Shown: one piece after another, positions 10,216-20,355 of the stretch
Numbering within the stretch: the first letter of the stretch is position 1
Layout of the letters: every line of letters starts with the position of its first letter
Assembly (NCBI GenBank): GCA_036939355.1
Contig: JALLAP010000242.1
Coordinates: 1-23,477 of the forward strand
Direction of reading: 5' to 3'
Length of the DNA: 23,477 bases
Source: Thalassiosira profunda
Lineage: Eukaryota > Bacillariophyta > Thalassiosirophyceae > Thalassiosirales > Thalassiosiraceae
Position numbers and translations under genes: made by a program
Notes under the pieces: model-generated
The model's input: only the letters and a program-made list of their open reading frames with translations
What the model was told of the DNA's origin: nothing
Database searches by the model: none

Positions 10216-13200
10216 CTAACAATTGTGGGGCCAGGAGCCCGAGTCCGACCACTCGTCCTCACTGTAACTTTGACGGCGCTGAGCCACACCTCTCGCGTGG
10301 CTCAGCGCCTCCTTCACCAACGAATCCACGATGTCATCGTTGCCATCGTCGCTAAGACCGTTTTCCACTCCACAGCTTTTGAGGATATTGCTGGGCCCTG
10401 ATGAGGGGCCTTGCATCTCCACCTCTCCCAGAGCTGCAGGCGACTTCTGTTTTGCTTTTGGCGTTTCCTCCAGTAGTATCCGCTCTACGCTTTTGGGGAT
10501 AGCATTGCCGAGCGCCGATTTGAGGCCCAGTTGTGTCACCTCTTCTGAAGCTGCAGGCGACTTCTGTTTGGCTTCGTGCGTTTCTTTCATCTGCTGCGCT
10601 TGCCGTAGAGCCGCAGCCACCATTTCGTCCACTGAAGATTGCGTGGCACTAGACCGTCGCGACCCTTCGACAGTAATGGCGAAGGAGCTCGAACTGCTTC
10701 TCAATGGCGGTGGAGGTCTCCGAGTTCTGACAGCCTGTGCAGCACCATTGCTCAAGTCACTCAAGGGCGTGTCTGTTCCACTACTGTTGGGTCCATTTGA
10801 GCTTGAACTGGATCGAACTGGGGGCGGCGGATAGACTCGTGCGGTGAAGCCTTTAACCATGCCGCTCGAGGGGGTGTTGTCGCTCGACCTGCTTCTTGTT
10901 GCCGACCCCTCAGTGGTTTTGGTATAACTAGAGCCTTTCCTAGCAGGCGGCGGCGGTAGCTGGCTTTGTTGTTTGGCCTTTGGCCGCGACTTTTGACTTG
11001 GTGGACTCTGTTTTCCATTGCCTCCACAACGCGCAGGAGATCCATCAAAGTTCTTTAAGCACCAGTCTTGAAACTCAGCAAGGTCTATGTGTCCATCACC
11101 GTCTTCGTCGAGAACGTTGAACACCCTGTCCATCTCGCTATCGGATAACTCTTTTCCCAGCTTCCGCCAAAACATCTCCTTCATCTCCTGCTTATCAATA
11201 ACACCTTCGCCATTGATGTCGAGCTGCGAGAAGAAGCCCAAGTTAGAATGTCGCCCTGGCGTCTTGGCGAAGGAGTGAGCTTCGCTATCTTCGTCTGTCT
11301 GTGGCCCAATACTGCTTACTCCTGAGCTCATGTGNCTTGGCGAAGGAGTGAGCTTCGCTATCTTCGTCTGTCTGTGGCCCAATACTGCTTACTCCTGAGC
11401 TCATGTGGGAGGATGAAACGCTCTCGAGCATTTCGTCCCTAACTGTTCTGGCAGGTTTATTGCGGGGGAAGCTCTTTCTGTTTGGCCTTTTGCCACCCCC
11501 GGTCGCAGATGGATGAGGGGTATCGCCAGTGCCACCACTCGCCTTCGTGAATTTACTGGACGCGGCCTTGCTCTCCAAAGGATCATATGTGGTCATTGTA
11601 AGATCCAACGAGTTCTCGTCTTCTTGCAGGGACGATATGACGCTCACTGAGCGGTCCAATTGTATCTGCCGCGGCTTCCCTGACAAGTCGCCCGGAGAAG
11701 AATCGGTGCTTGCAGTCGATTGAGACTGATCGGATGGAGATTCCCCTACCCCATCCATCGCCTGCATATCCCTTCCTCTGATTCTTTGGTCTCTCGCTGT
11801 CTGGACCTCCATATTTTCTGTCAGCGCAGCCTGGAGGCCATTTGGATCCTTAAAAAGACTCTCCCGCCGATCTATTCTCTCATTCCGCTGCCTGTCAAGA
11901 AATGTAGACGTCGAGATGTGCCCAAACAGTTCCTCCTCTTCTCGCTGGATCGCCTCGGCACGGGGCAACACAGAGATAGAGCAGGTTCGTTTTACAGACC
12001 GAAGCGAATTGAGATTGCCCGTCCGATTTCTGCCACTGCTGAGCGTGTCGATGCTCTCGTCAGCGGTAGTGGATCCCTCTGGACCGCTCACGACGGGCTC
12101 TGGGACCTCTTGGTCCGACATATAATTTGCTGTACTCTTCAGAGGGGCACTCTTGCTGCTGGTGAAACTTTTAGTGACAGTCACCCGAGGAAGGGCAGAG
12201 TCGCTTTGGTGCATCTCCCGATCAGATGAAGAAAGCATTTCGTCGGAATGATGGTGTGGATTTCCCAGAGGTGGCGAAGATATCATAGAAATATGCTCCT
12301 GTGGTGAAAGAGGAGCCTTCGTGGTCTTTTGTCGTCTACGAGCCGTCTTTCCGCTTGGATCTCTCCTCTGAGCGCTAGACTCCACGCTTAGATCTTGATT
12401 GCCGCTTGAAAGGGCATAGCTCTGAGGACGACCCCTCCTCATCTCAGGGTCCGGCCTCTCCCGGTCCTTTGACGACACCGGGGAGGGAGGAGCTTCCTCC
12501 GCTTTCTCCAGCAGCGTCTCAAATGATACGCTCTCGCATGACGAACTGGACTCGCTGGACGACGAGGTCGACGAAGTCTCCACTGCCCCCACCTCCTCGT
12601 CGCCGTACGCGAATCTGTCCAAAGGGCCACCCAGAGATCCCGACGACGACGAGTCCGAGTAGGAGGAGTTCGGCGACTCCTCTGTGATGGCGGAAGTTCC
12701 CGCACTAGGTTTTTGCTCGTAGCCAAACGGCACCAAGCTCGTGGATTCCGGCACCCGCCGGCGGACGGTGGGCTGCGCCGACCACATCTCGACGTGCCGC
12801 AGCGCGAGGTACAAACTCAGCCCAAAGCAGATCCAGCTTGAGACGAAGAGGTTGCACGGCTCGCCTCCCACGCTCCCCGACGCCGGCGCGGTCAGCAGGC
12901 CAGCGTTGGCGGCGAACACGCACAACGCCAGAGACGCCAACACGAACGACGTCCGATCGACGCGGCCGTTCCAGACGAGTTGGCTGGCATCGTTCGCCTC
13001 CGCCCTCGCCGCGCGGTGCGCCAGCACGGCCCGGGCGACGAAGTAGGTCGCCGCGAGGAGCATCCCGAGCACGCCCAAGACGACGCCACACACGACGCGA
13101 GCACACGGCGCTGACTCCTCGTCGAGGTAGCCTCCGCTGCGGCAGACCGGTCCACCCATCAGTGCGGCACTGAACGCCACCAGGACGATGCTGGAGATCA

Positions 13201-15157
13201 ACTGCAGGATCCATCCGCGTGCAATCTCCCTCCTTGCCCTTGCCTTTGGATTGAGTGGTGCCCCTGCTCCATTGTTGTTGCACGCAACGCAGCCATCGGC
13301 AAAGAGAAAGCACGCTGTTGCAAATCCCACCCACGTTCCAAAGAAGAGATTGGCGTTCCACACCTCCGTGCCAGCGACGGCCATGTCCTCACCGGGATCC
13401 AGCAGCACCAATATGGCAATGACCGTCCACACGGCCATTATCACAACTGTCGCAATGCACGCCAGGCTCTGAAACTCCAAAACACCAACGTGTGGCACGT
13501 CAACCTCGATCGGCGCGGTCATGGCCCTCCCGCCAGCGGCGCCGCACCGCAGTCCCACAAAGGCCAGCGAAGACAGCACGGCGGCAACTCCAAAGAGGCC
13601 CAGGGCCATCCGCTCTGCAGTACTTCGAAGATCTGACGGCTTGGCTACGGCAAGGGAGGCGGTGCATATTAGGGAGGCGAGGAAGAGGACGAGATGCAGG
13701 TAGGAATGTGCATGGGACGTTGGTCGCTGTCGGTAGGTCGAAGTTTGGTGTTGCCACTGTCGACGATCGCTGGACTTGATCTCGGCACTCGTTTGGCGAG
13801 CATCTCGCTGCCAAAGCTCATTTTGCTCCTGCTCCTCCAGCTGCCCCTGCGATCTCCGTTCCTCCTCCCGTGCCATCAGCGCCCTCTTCCTCAATTCCCC
13901 CTGCCTTGTCCGCACCTGTTCCCTCTCTCGCTGCAACTCCATCTGCAGCTCCCATTGCTCAATTTTCCACGCCTCCACCTCCGCACGTCGTTGAGCCTCT
14001 AGCTCCACCTCTCGTCGGAGGTTGCTCACGGACCGCAATTGCTGGAAAGTACCGTGGTTCGAGGTGGGAATTGTCTGCTCAGTCTCCTCCGTGCGGGCCG
14101 ACTCGTCTATGACCTTTGGGCCGTTCGAGGGACGGATAATCTCGTCCAACTCCCTTTTCGGCGATGAATGGTACGGATGTGCCGGCAGGACATTCACCTC
14201 GGACGAAACGTCGGTCGATGGCCCGGAAAAGTCAGTCGACAGCTCCCTCAACCGGTGGTTCCTCTTATCCATTGGATCCCTCCTCAGCCCCGCGAAGAAG
14301 GACGACGACGATTCCAGAGCCCCCGAAGATTCCTCCCTCATTGCGTGGTTGGTTTGGTCCAGCGAATCTCTCATCGATGAGGATGCGTCGTTGATCGAGA
14401 TGGAGTGGGCGAATTTCTCCAACACTTGCGCCCGCACGCGCCGGCCGGTCGGCCTTCGATCGTTCCCCGATATCGAGGAGGACGAGGACTCCAGCGCCCC
14501 CGACGACTCTTCTCTTAGCGCGTGATTGGTTTGGTCGAGCGAATCCCTCATCGAGGAGGATGCGTTGTTGGTCGAGATGGAATGGGCAAATTTCGCCTCG
14601 GCGTGCCGAGACGCCCGTGCCTGCCTGCCGCGAGGCCTTCTCGTGTACTGCGGATTGTTTCCCGATAAAGAGGAAGAGGATTCCTCCTCCACCACTACCG
14701 AGAGGGGACTGGAGCCACCACTGGAGCTGGAGCCGGAACGTCCTTCCGAAGACGCCGAGAGGTCGGTGAGCAGGTAGCTCTCGCGCCGATCGTCGCTGCT
14801 GCTGCTGCTGGATCCACTCGAGCTGGACGGCAACTCACCGCTGTTGCTCGAGGAAGTGCCCTCGCAGCTGAAACTGACATCGCTGCCAACGGAGTCCGAG
14901 GCATCGCTCTCGCTGCTGACGACGGCTGTGGTGTTGGTGGCGCCCGTGTCAATCCTGGAGAACGCCCGCTGCTTCCGCGGATCGAGCGCCCGTCGCCACT
15001 GCCGGAGCCTCTCGCTGCTGTCGGTCGACGAGGAGCCGCTCGAGCCGGAGCCGCTGCCACGCCTCCATTGCCGGAGGGGCGGCGGCGTTTTGCTCCCGCT
15101 GTGCGCGGTCGCCCGGACGGCCCGGGCCGAGGTCCAGGAGGACCGGCGGCCCTCCAT
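10216..15157 (-). CDS. Giant multi-pass membrane protein with C-terminal EF-hand pair
   Basis: A single exon. After collapsing the 73-bp artefact at 11335 it encodes about 1622 aa. Order: a Ser-rich N-terminus with poly-Ser tracts; two near-identical 59-residue units (around KFAHSIS, SSSMRDSLDQTNHA and REESSGALESSSS); a charged coiled coil rich in Glu/Arg (about 385-475); a membrane domain (about 485-788) with some eight hydrophobic helices and scattered Cys; a long acidic Ser-rich cytoplasmic region; and a pair of EF-hand loops at about 1289-1300 (DINGEGVIDKQE) and 1325-1336 (DEDGDGHIDLAE), both with good calcium ligands. The tail is Pro-rich (PPPPVRSSSSS, PPPPLRSSSSS) and has a small duplicated KAKQKSPAA unit. 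No known channel or transporter signature was seen in the membrane part. A calcium-regulated membrane protein is the inference. Confidence 0.8.
10275..10309. repeat. Perfect 13-bp hairpin inside the end of a coding region
   Basis: GGCGCTGAGCCAC (10275-10287) and GTGGCTCAGCGCC (10297-10309) are exact inverted complements with a 9-nt loop. The GC-rich stem lies about 60 nt before the stop codon of the minus-strand EF-hand membrane gene, in the stretch encoding EALSHARGVAQ. Confidence 0.85.
11263..11407 (-). other. Assembly gap (N at 11335) flanked by an exact 72-bp duplication
   Basis: The 72 bp at 11263-11334 recur exactly at 11336-11407, separated by one N. Removing one copy plus the N joins the N-terminal 1.28-kilocodon frame to the C-terminal EF-hand frame (AHSFAK joined to TPGRHS). 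Its form is identical to the site at 9282, which points to the assembly method and not to biology. Confidence 0.92.
14314..14596 (-). repeat. 177-bp period internal duplication
   Basis: Two conserved blocks, 14314-14419 and 14491-14596, lie 177 bp (59 codons) apart within the N-terminal part of the giant membrane protein. They differ by scattered substitutions, many at third positions, which suggests an older duplication kept under protein-level constraint. Confidence 0.85.
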
Positions 15158-15662
15158 TATGTTGTTGGGGGCAGGCTAGGCGATGGCCGGCCGGGCTAGG
15201 CGAGGGCCTTCATCTTCATGATCAGCGTACAAGCGCCATCGCGTCGTTATTCGAGGCAAGAAGGATTGTTGGGCCTCTGGGGCGCAGCGTGTCGGCTACG
15301 TGGAGTTGCTCGAAGGAGAGAGGCCCCGGGCGCTTCATCGGGATCGGGGGGAGATGGGGATGGGCGGGGAGAGAAGCCTCTCAAAGGAAGGGAGGGCACA
15401 TCTGCTGATGTGTTGTGGCAAGCCCCTCTGCTGACAGCAGTGCCGGATCTACAAAATTAACATGCGAATTAGTACAGTACAATTGAGATGGTGTCACATG
15501 AACCGTCTCATTCCCTCCTTGCTCTGCGGCTTCTATCTCTGGATGCAAAGCCTGCGCTGCGCTGCGTGTGGCTGCCGCCCCTGCCGAGACCTCTACTGCG
15601 GACGTCATTCCCTTGGTACATTTCCATTTGCAAAGGCGCACTGGTGGTCGGCGCCTGCATCT
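15158..15662. other. Intergenic region, head-to-tail minus-strand genes
   Basis: About 505 bp between the start of the giant membrane-protein gene and the stop of the next minus-strand gene upstream of it. It should hold the promoter of the former and the 3' UTR of the latter. Open frames here are short and show no recognisable domain. Confidence 0.5.
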
Positions 15663-18618
15663 CTAGCCACGCTGGGCAAGGAGACGCCGAACCTGCCCCC
15701 TCGCCCGGTGCGCAACGCCGCTCCCCCCATCCGCCAACGGAGGGTCGACGAACTCACGCGGCACGGCGTACAGGTTGGCCTTCCCCGCCCGATGCTCCCT
15801 CCGCATCCGCCGCAACGTTGCCTCGTCCAGCAGCGGGAGGCTTGATGACGGGCGAGGCACTGGTGCGCTCCGCAGCTCGACGGCAGTGGCAAACTGTTGA
15901 GTGTACTCGTGGCGATCTAGCACGTCCAGGCCCGAAGGACGGTGCCGTCCCACCGGCAAGGGCATGCCGTTCAACTCGTCGAAGAGGGTCGAATCCAGCA
16001 CGAGCTTGCGACAATCGCTGCGGAAGTTGAGAGCGCGAACGTCTTCCGGTGACATGTACTCTTTCTCCTCGGCAGGACGGCGCGGCTCTTCCTCCACGTC
16101 GTCGGCAACCGGCTCCGCTTCCTTCTCTCGCTCGGCCTTTTGCTGCGCCGTATGAGCTCTGAGCGCACGAAAGAATCGGGATTGCAAAGACCTCTGGTGT
16201 GCGGCAACGGCTTGCTCGTGCATCTGCCGCTCCTTCTCCCGCAGCCGCTCCTCGAGCTCGCGCTTGCGTTGCTTCTCGAGCAACGAAGTGCGCGTCCACC
16301 TAGCCATTGCCCGGAAGCACATCTTACGTAAAGCATGCTCGCGGTGGGCCTTGGCCCGGGCAAGCATCTCTTTGGACGCGCGATTGTCCGGATTCTCTTT
16401 GGGACTCTCCGGCTTTTGCGGCTTGCTAGTTGGCACAGGTGCGGATTCAAGCTTGAAGATGTCCACGTTGTCCGCGCTTCCGAGCCCCTTGAGCGACTTG
16501 CCGAGCGAAAATTTCTGAAGCATAATGACGAGGCGGACCTTGGAACGAAAGAGCGCAATGCCCCTCAGTTTGGAACCCTCCTTTTTATTGAACATCGATG
16601 CGACCTTGTCCAAATCAGTGGTCAGCCGCCGGAGAAACTCCCGCCGAAACGGATTCTTCTTGCGCCTGATGTTCATCTTGGATGCCACCAGGAGCGTGGC
16701 GGCCATAGTGCCAAAAGCCCGCCTCTTTGACAGCGGATCTTCTTCTTCTAATACTGGCGCATGGGGCACTGGTGGCTCACGGGTGTCATTGCCAACACTG
16801 GTATCGCCCTCCGGCGAATCGGGAAGTTGAGTCGTCTTCTCTGGTGCCTCGGGAGTGCTATCTCTGGATAATGGACTGTTGCCATGCGGTGCTGATTGAA
16901 GAGGGGATCTGCTGTCCACCACCGAGTTTCCTGCCGACGAAATGAGAATAGCCCGATGCAAAGCAGCAATACTAACCTGATCGTCACCAAGCTCGGTGGC
17001 GCCAGGGTCGCCCGCCTCGGACTCGGGCTGCCACGTCTTGTTGAAAAAGCCTTCCAGCTGCGGAACATTGAAATGAGACAGGCCCGTTGGATCTACCTCT
17101 TTCTCGCACGTTGCAAAGTCGTAGGTGTAGACGGTGGTAGCCTTGGATGTCTTCGCCTCCTCCTCCAACCCATCGTCATCGGCGGCATTGTTTTCATCAT
17201 CAGCGCTCTCAATGTCGAGATACCAAGCAGCGAACCGCCTCAGAAATTGCTCACGCAACTGCGGATCCTTGCTGTGTCCGCCACGCATGGAAACGCCGTC
17301 CTTTTGGGCTTGCCTTCGTACTTCTGGATTGGTCTCGGCAAAGCGCAGCTCCCGCATGCAGAAAGCATTCCTGACTTCCTCCTGGACGCTCCACCATTGG
17401 ATGTACCGTCTCCACTCTTCGCTGCACTCTGTTGGCGTGACTAGGTCATCTGTATGTGTTGGAATGGAGAGGCCGAGCGCCTGTGCTTCTGTGCGGACTG
17501 CCTTGTCTTTGACCGAAGCCAAGAGCTGACAATTTGCAAAGGGAAACGAGTGGCTTGAGACTCAAAGCAAACTCAAAGCCAAGAGAGATGGCGAAAGTAG
17601 ACAAACATACCTCGACCAGTTGCTCTTCCTGAGTTATGGCTTCGAACGGCTGAAAGACATCGGAAATGCTGATGTCAGCAATGGCCGCGTCGGGCACTGA
17701 TGGAGCGGACAGGTGCATTTCGACCAAGCGCGAGAAGGCCACGAATTGAGGAAATGTCAGATGCACATTGACTGCGTGCTTGAGCACTCCGTCACGAGTC
17801 AGAAATGGAACATTGGCTCGAGAGAGGGAGAGAAAGGCTCGAATGTCCTTCCACGCCAGTCTCCCTTCCGTGCGCGCCTCGACCAAAAGGCGCCAGGAAA
17901 ATAGCGTCTCGATTGGTAGCAGCGCATGGACAATGTCTTTGAGGTCATCTTCTAGGAGGACGAACGATCCCTGGCTATCACCAAGCTGCAACTCGTCATT
18001 TTTTGTCTCGATCGGCGTTCCGAGCAAGTCGCCGTAGACTTGCAAGAGCCGCCACGCCTTGCCATCGACAAACGTTGCCCCATCGTCGCCCTGCTCACTA
18101 CAAGCGTTTGTCTCGAGAAACTCCGAGAGAAACGAATCATCTTCATCGCAAAAGTCGAGCCGGTACCCTCGTTCTTGCCTTTCCACGAGACGGACGCGGG
18201 CAACGTTCACGTCTCCGCCCCCCTGGAGCGCCTCGGCGGAGACGCAATCGGCTACACTTTCACTTGCTTCGAGCTGGTCGCCAGCAACAATATCATTGTC
18301 TGCGCTCGAGGAGTAGTGCCTGGAGTTTCGTATCACGAAGAATGGTGTTCGATCCGGAGGCGACGACATGACTTGCCACCAGCCGGAGGCTGGATAGCCG
18401 CCCCGCACCAGCCGGAGACCCGGGCAAATGGCACTGGTACCGTTTTGAACAAACCGAACCAAAATGAAAAATGTGAAGTTCAGCGCACTGTATTTACCTT
18501 CGCCCAGGGCACTCGACTTGTATGGCCAGCATGACTTGCAATTGCCGGCATGCCAAGAAGGCCCTGCTTCACAGATATCTGTAGGTGGTTCTTCTACTGA
18601 GCTACTTACTTCGTACAT
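15663..18618 (-). CDS. Uncharacterised charged, coiled-coil protein, 2 exons
   Basis: Exons 18618-17611 and 17525-15663 (an 85-bp intron with GTATGT donor, phase 0) give about 956 aa. The ATG at 18618 is the first in frame downstream of the divergent gene. The N-terminus has a short Cys cluster (CEAGPSWHAGNCKSCWPYK), which is half of what a CCCH-type zinc finger would need. The central part is acidic without clear domains. Residues around 700-830 form a basic, Arg/Glu-rich helix with spaced FRAMARW and FFRALRAH units, which loosely resemble the Sfi1 centrin-binding repeat. A centrosomal or basal-body role is only a guess. A possible further in-frame intron (18497-18390, 108 bp, GTAAAT...CCAG) would remove 36 residues including a hydrophobic patch. 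No signal peptide or convincing membrane helix was seen, so a soluble protein is likely. Confidence 0.7.
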
Positions 18619-18694
18619 TCGTAAGTACGTATTGTACGTAAGCGGCCCCCCAGCATCACCATCACACCCACCATCACCCTTCCCACCCCTCACG
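18619..18694. promoter_or_regulatory. 76-bp bidirectional promoter with paired GTACGTA elements
   Basis: Only 76 bp separate the two divergent start codons. Within it GTACGTA occurs twice (18625-18631 and 18634-18640) in direct orientation, 9 bp apart, each holding the palindrome TACGTA with an ACGT core. ACGT cores are typical bZIP binding sites in plants and stramenopiles. Regulation of both genes through this pair is an inference. Confidence 0.4.
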
Positions 18695-19948
18695 ATGGCG
18701 TCCCTGACCCTACGAGCCGCCGCGGCAGCGTGTATATTGCTCGCACTCGCATCATCGCTCAGTCATGCGTTTCTGATTCCGCGGCCCGCTCTGGCGGGCG
18801 TTCGCCGGCCCACCCCGTCGCCATCAGCTCGGCAGCCGGGGTGCCATCACCCATCAACTGCAACCGCGCTGAACTATGCCTCCCAGGCCAGCTCCGATCC
18901 CATGGCGAAGGCGGACGCCAACAAAGGCGGGTGTCCCTTCCTCGACACCACCTACGTCTACAAAACCTGGGCGGTTCCTGCGCTGTTCAGCGAAAAGGGT
19001 GCGTGATGCTTACAACATGCACACCGGCGGTGATCAGGGGCTAATCTCTACAAATATTTGCCCCTGGTGTGCATGCACTGCTTCTCTGTAAACTCACCAC
19101 CGTTTGTATCTATGGCAGACTCGCGGCCTATCGTGCTCTTTGACGGTGATTGCAACCTCTGCAACAACTTCGTCCAGACGCTCCTGAAATACGATGCCGA
19201 CGAGCGGGGGAATCTGCGTTTCGCCGCGCTGCAAAGCCGCGTGGGCGATTTGTTGCTACGGCGAATGTCGGACGAGCTCCGCGCCCAGGTAATATCACCG
19301 GATGCGGAGAATGAAAGTGATGACGAGGAAGGGGCCGAGCAAGGGAAATATCTATCTATCGTGGTGTGCGGTGCGGACACGACGTACATTCGTTCTTCGG
19401 CGGTGTTCCAGATACTGCGCTCTCTCGGGGGATCGTCGAAGCGGCTCAAAGTGGTACAATATCTCGCGATGCTGGGGTACGTCCTGCCCACACGCGTGCG
19501 TGATGGTTTGTACAAATTCGTATCGAAGCGGCGGAAGCGGTGGTTCGGCGCCGCGGACGAGTGCTTGCTGTGGGACGAACGGTTTGACGACCGCTTCGTC
19601 GACGATGGCGTGCTGACCGGGGCGTTCCGCGATCCGTTCGCCGATCCTCATGCAAATGTGGTGCCGAAAAGCGTCAATCTCTTCGAGGGAGACAATCCAC
19701 CGGTGCGTGGGGACAACGTGCGCATCGTTTGGCCCACAGACTCCGACAAAGATCCTTCCGTGACCTTTGACGACGAGTTTCCCGACGGCATATGCATCAC
19801 GGGAGGGACGGGGACTGTATCAACAGTGGACCTGCCGATGAGGGTAGTGATGCGGGTGGATCGGAAGTCGATTGGATTGGATGCCGATGAGAATGGAGAG
19901 GAGACGATGATTGCGTGGGTCAAGCCGGAGGAAGTAGCATCATTGTGA
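18695..19948 (+). CDS. Plastid-targeted DCC1-family thiol-disulfide oxidoreductase, 2 exons
   Basis: Exons 18695-18998 and 19119-19948 (120-bp intron, GTGCGT...GCAG) give 377 aa. The N-terminus is a signal peptide (hydrophobic AAAAACILLALASSL) ending in SHA-FLIP. A Phe at +1 of the cleavage site followed by an Arg/Ser/Pro-rich transit-like stretch (to about residue 100) is the bipartite signal of red secondary plastids. The catalytic domain (about 105-250) opens with RPIVLFDGDCNLCN, whose CNLC (113-116) is the CxxC redox centre of the DCC1 (DUF393) family. The intron falls just before this domain, so exon 1 encodes only the targeting region. A C-terminal extension of about 120 residues is predicted to be beta-rich and was not recognised. 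The substrate is unknown. Exon phases join cleanly (K-D-S-R-P). Confidence 0.88.
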
Positions 19949-20355
19949 GGAGCAGGCGAACATACCTCCTCTAGAGGCGCGAAGGGAAAGCATAGTAGGT
20001 AACCTACGTAGTACTTTCCTATACATACGACCCCCTTTAATTACTTGGACACCTGTCCTCGGCTTCTATTGATTCCTCTCGTACAGATTCAAACCCAAAT
20101 ACTTATGCCCCGCTCCCGCCACCAAAGTCGAGGTTCCGACTTTCCGACTTTGAGAGACGCCGCTGGCTGAGGACGAGCGAGGGGAAGCTCAAGTTGACGG
20201 GTCAACCTTGCGGTCCACCTGCCTCCCGACTCCCGAGCGTCAAAGGATCTCGGGTCGCCTGCGCTGCGCCCTGGATAGCGCCATTTTTCCCGCGGAGGCG
20301 TCCGGTTTGGGGCAGCTTGGGCGAGTTGCAAAGCGCTCATTCACGTGAACAAAAA
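19949..20355. promoter_or_regulatory. Intergenic region with candidate promoter elements
   Basis: About 407 bp upstream of the gene starting at 20356. Contents: a small inverted repeat GTAGGT-A-ACCTAC (19995-20007) overlapping the palindrome CTACGTAG (20005-20012), and a cluster with AAAGTCG (20124-20130) opposite two adjacent CCGACTTT units (20136-20143, 20144-20151). Near 20193 there is a GTTGAC-GG-GTCAAC inverted repeat (20193-20206). No gene is visible. Their role as binding sites is inferred from symmetry and position only. Confidence 0.35.

Noticed and set aside
14022..14525. 167-residue plus-strand frame opposite the giant membrane gene
   Set aside because: It is antisense to Ser-rich coding sequence, and such repeats often leave the opposite frame open. 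No independent evidence.
18436..18497. 62-bp intron ending at an earlier acceptor in the coiled-coil gene
   Set aside because: The joined frame runs into a stop shortly afterwards; only the 108-bp alternative keeps the frame.
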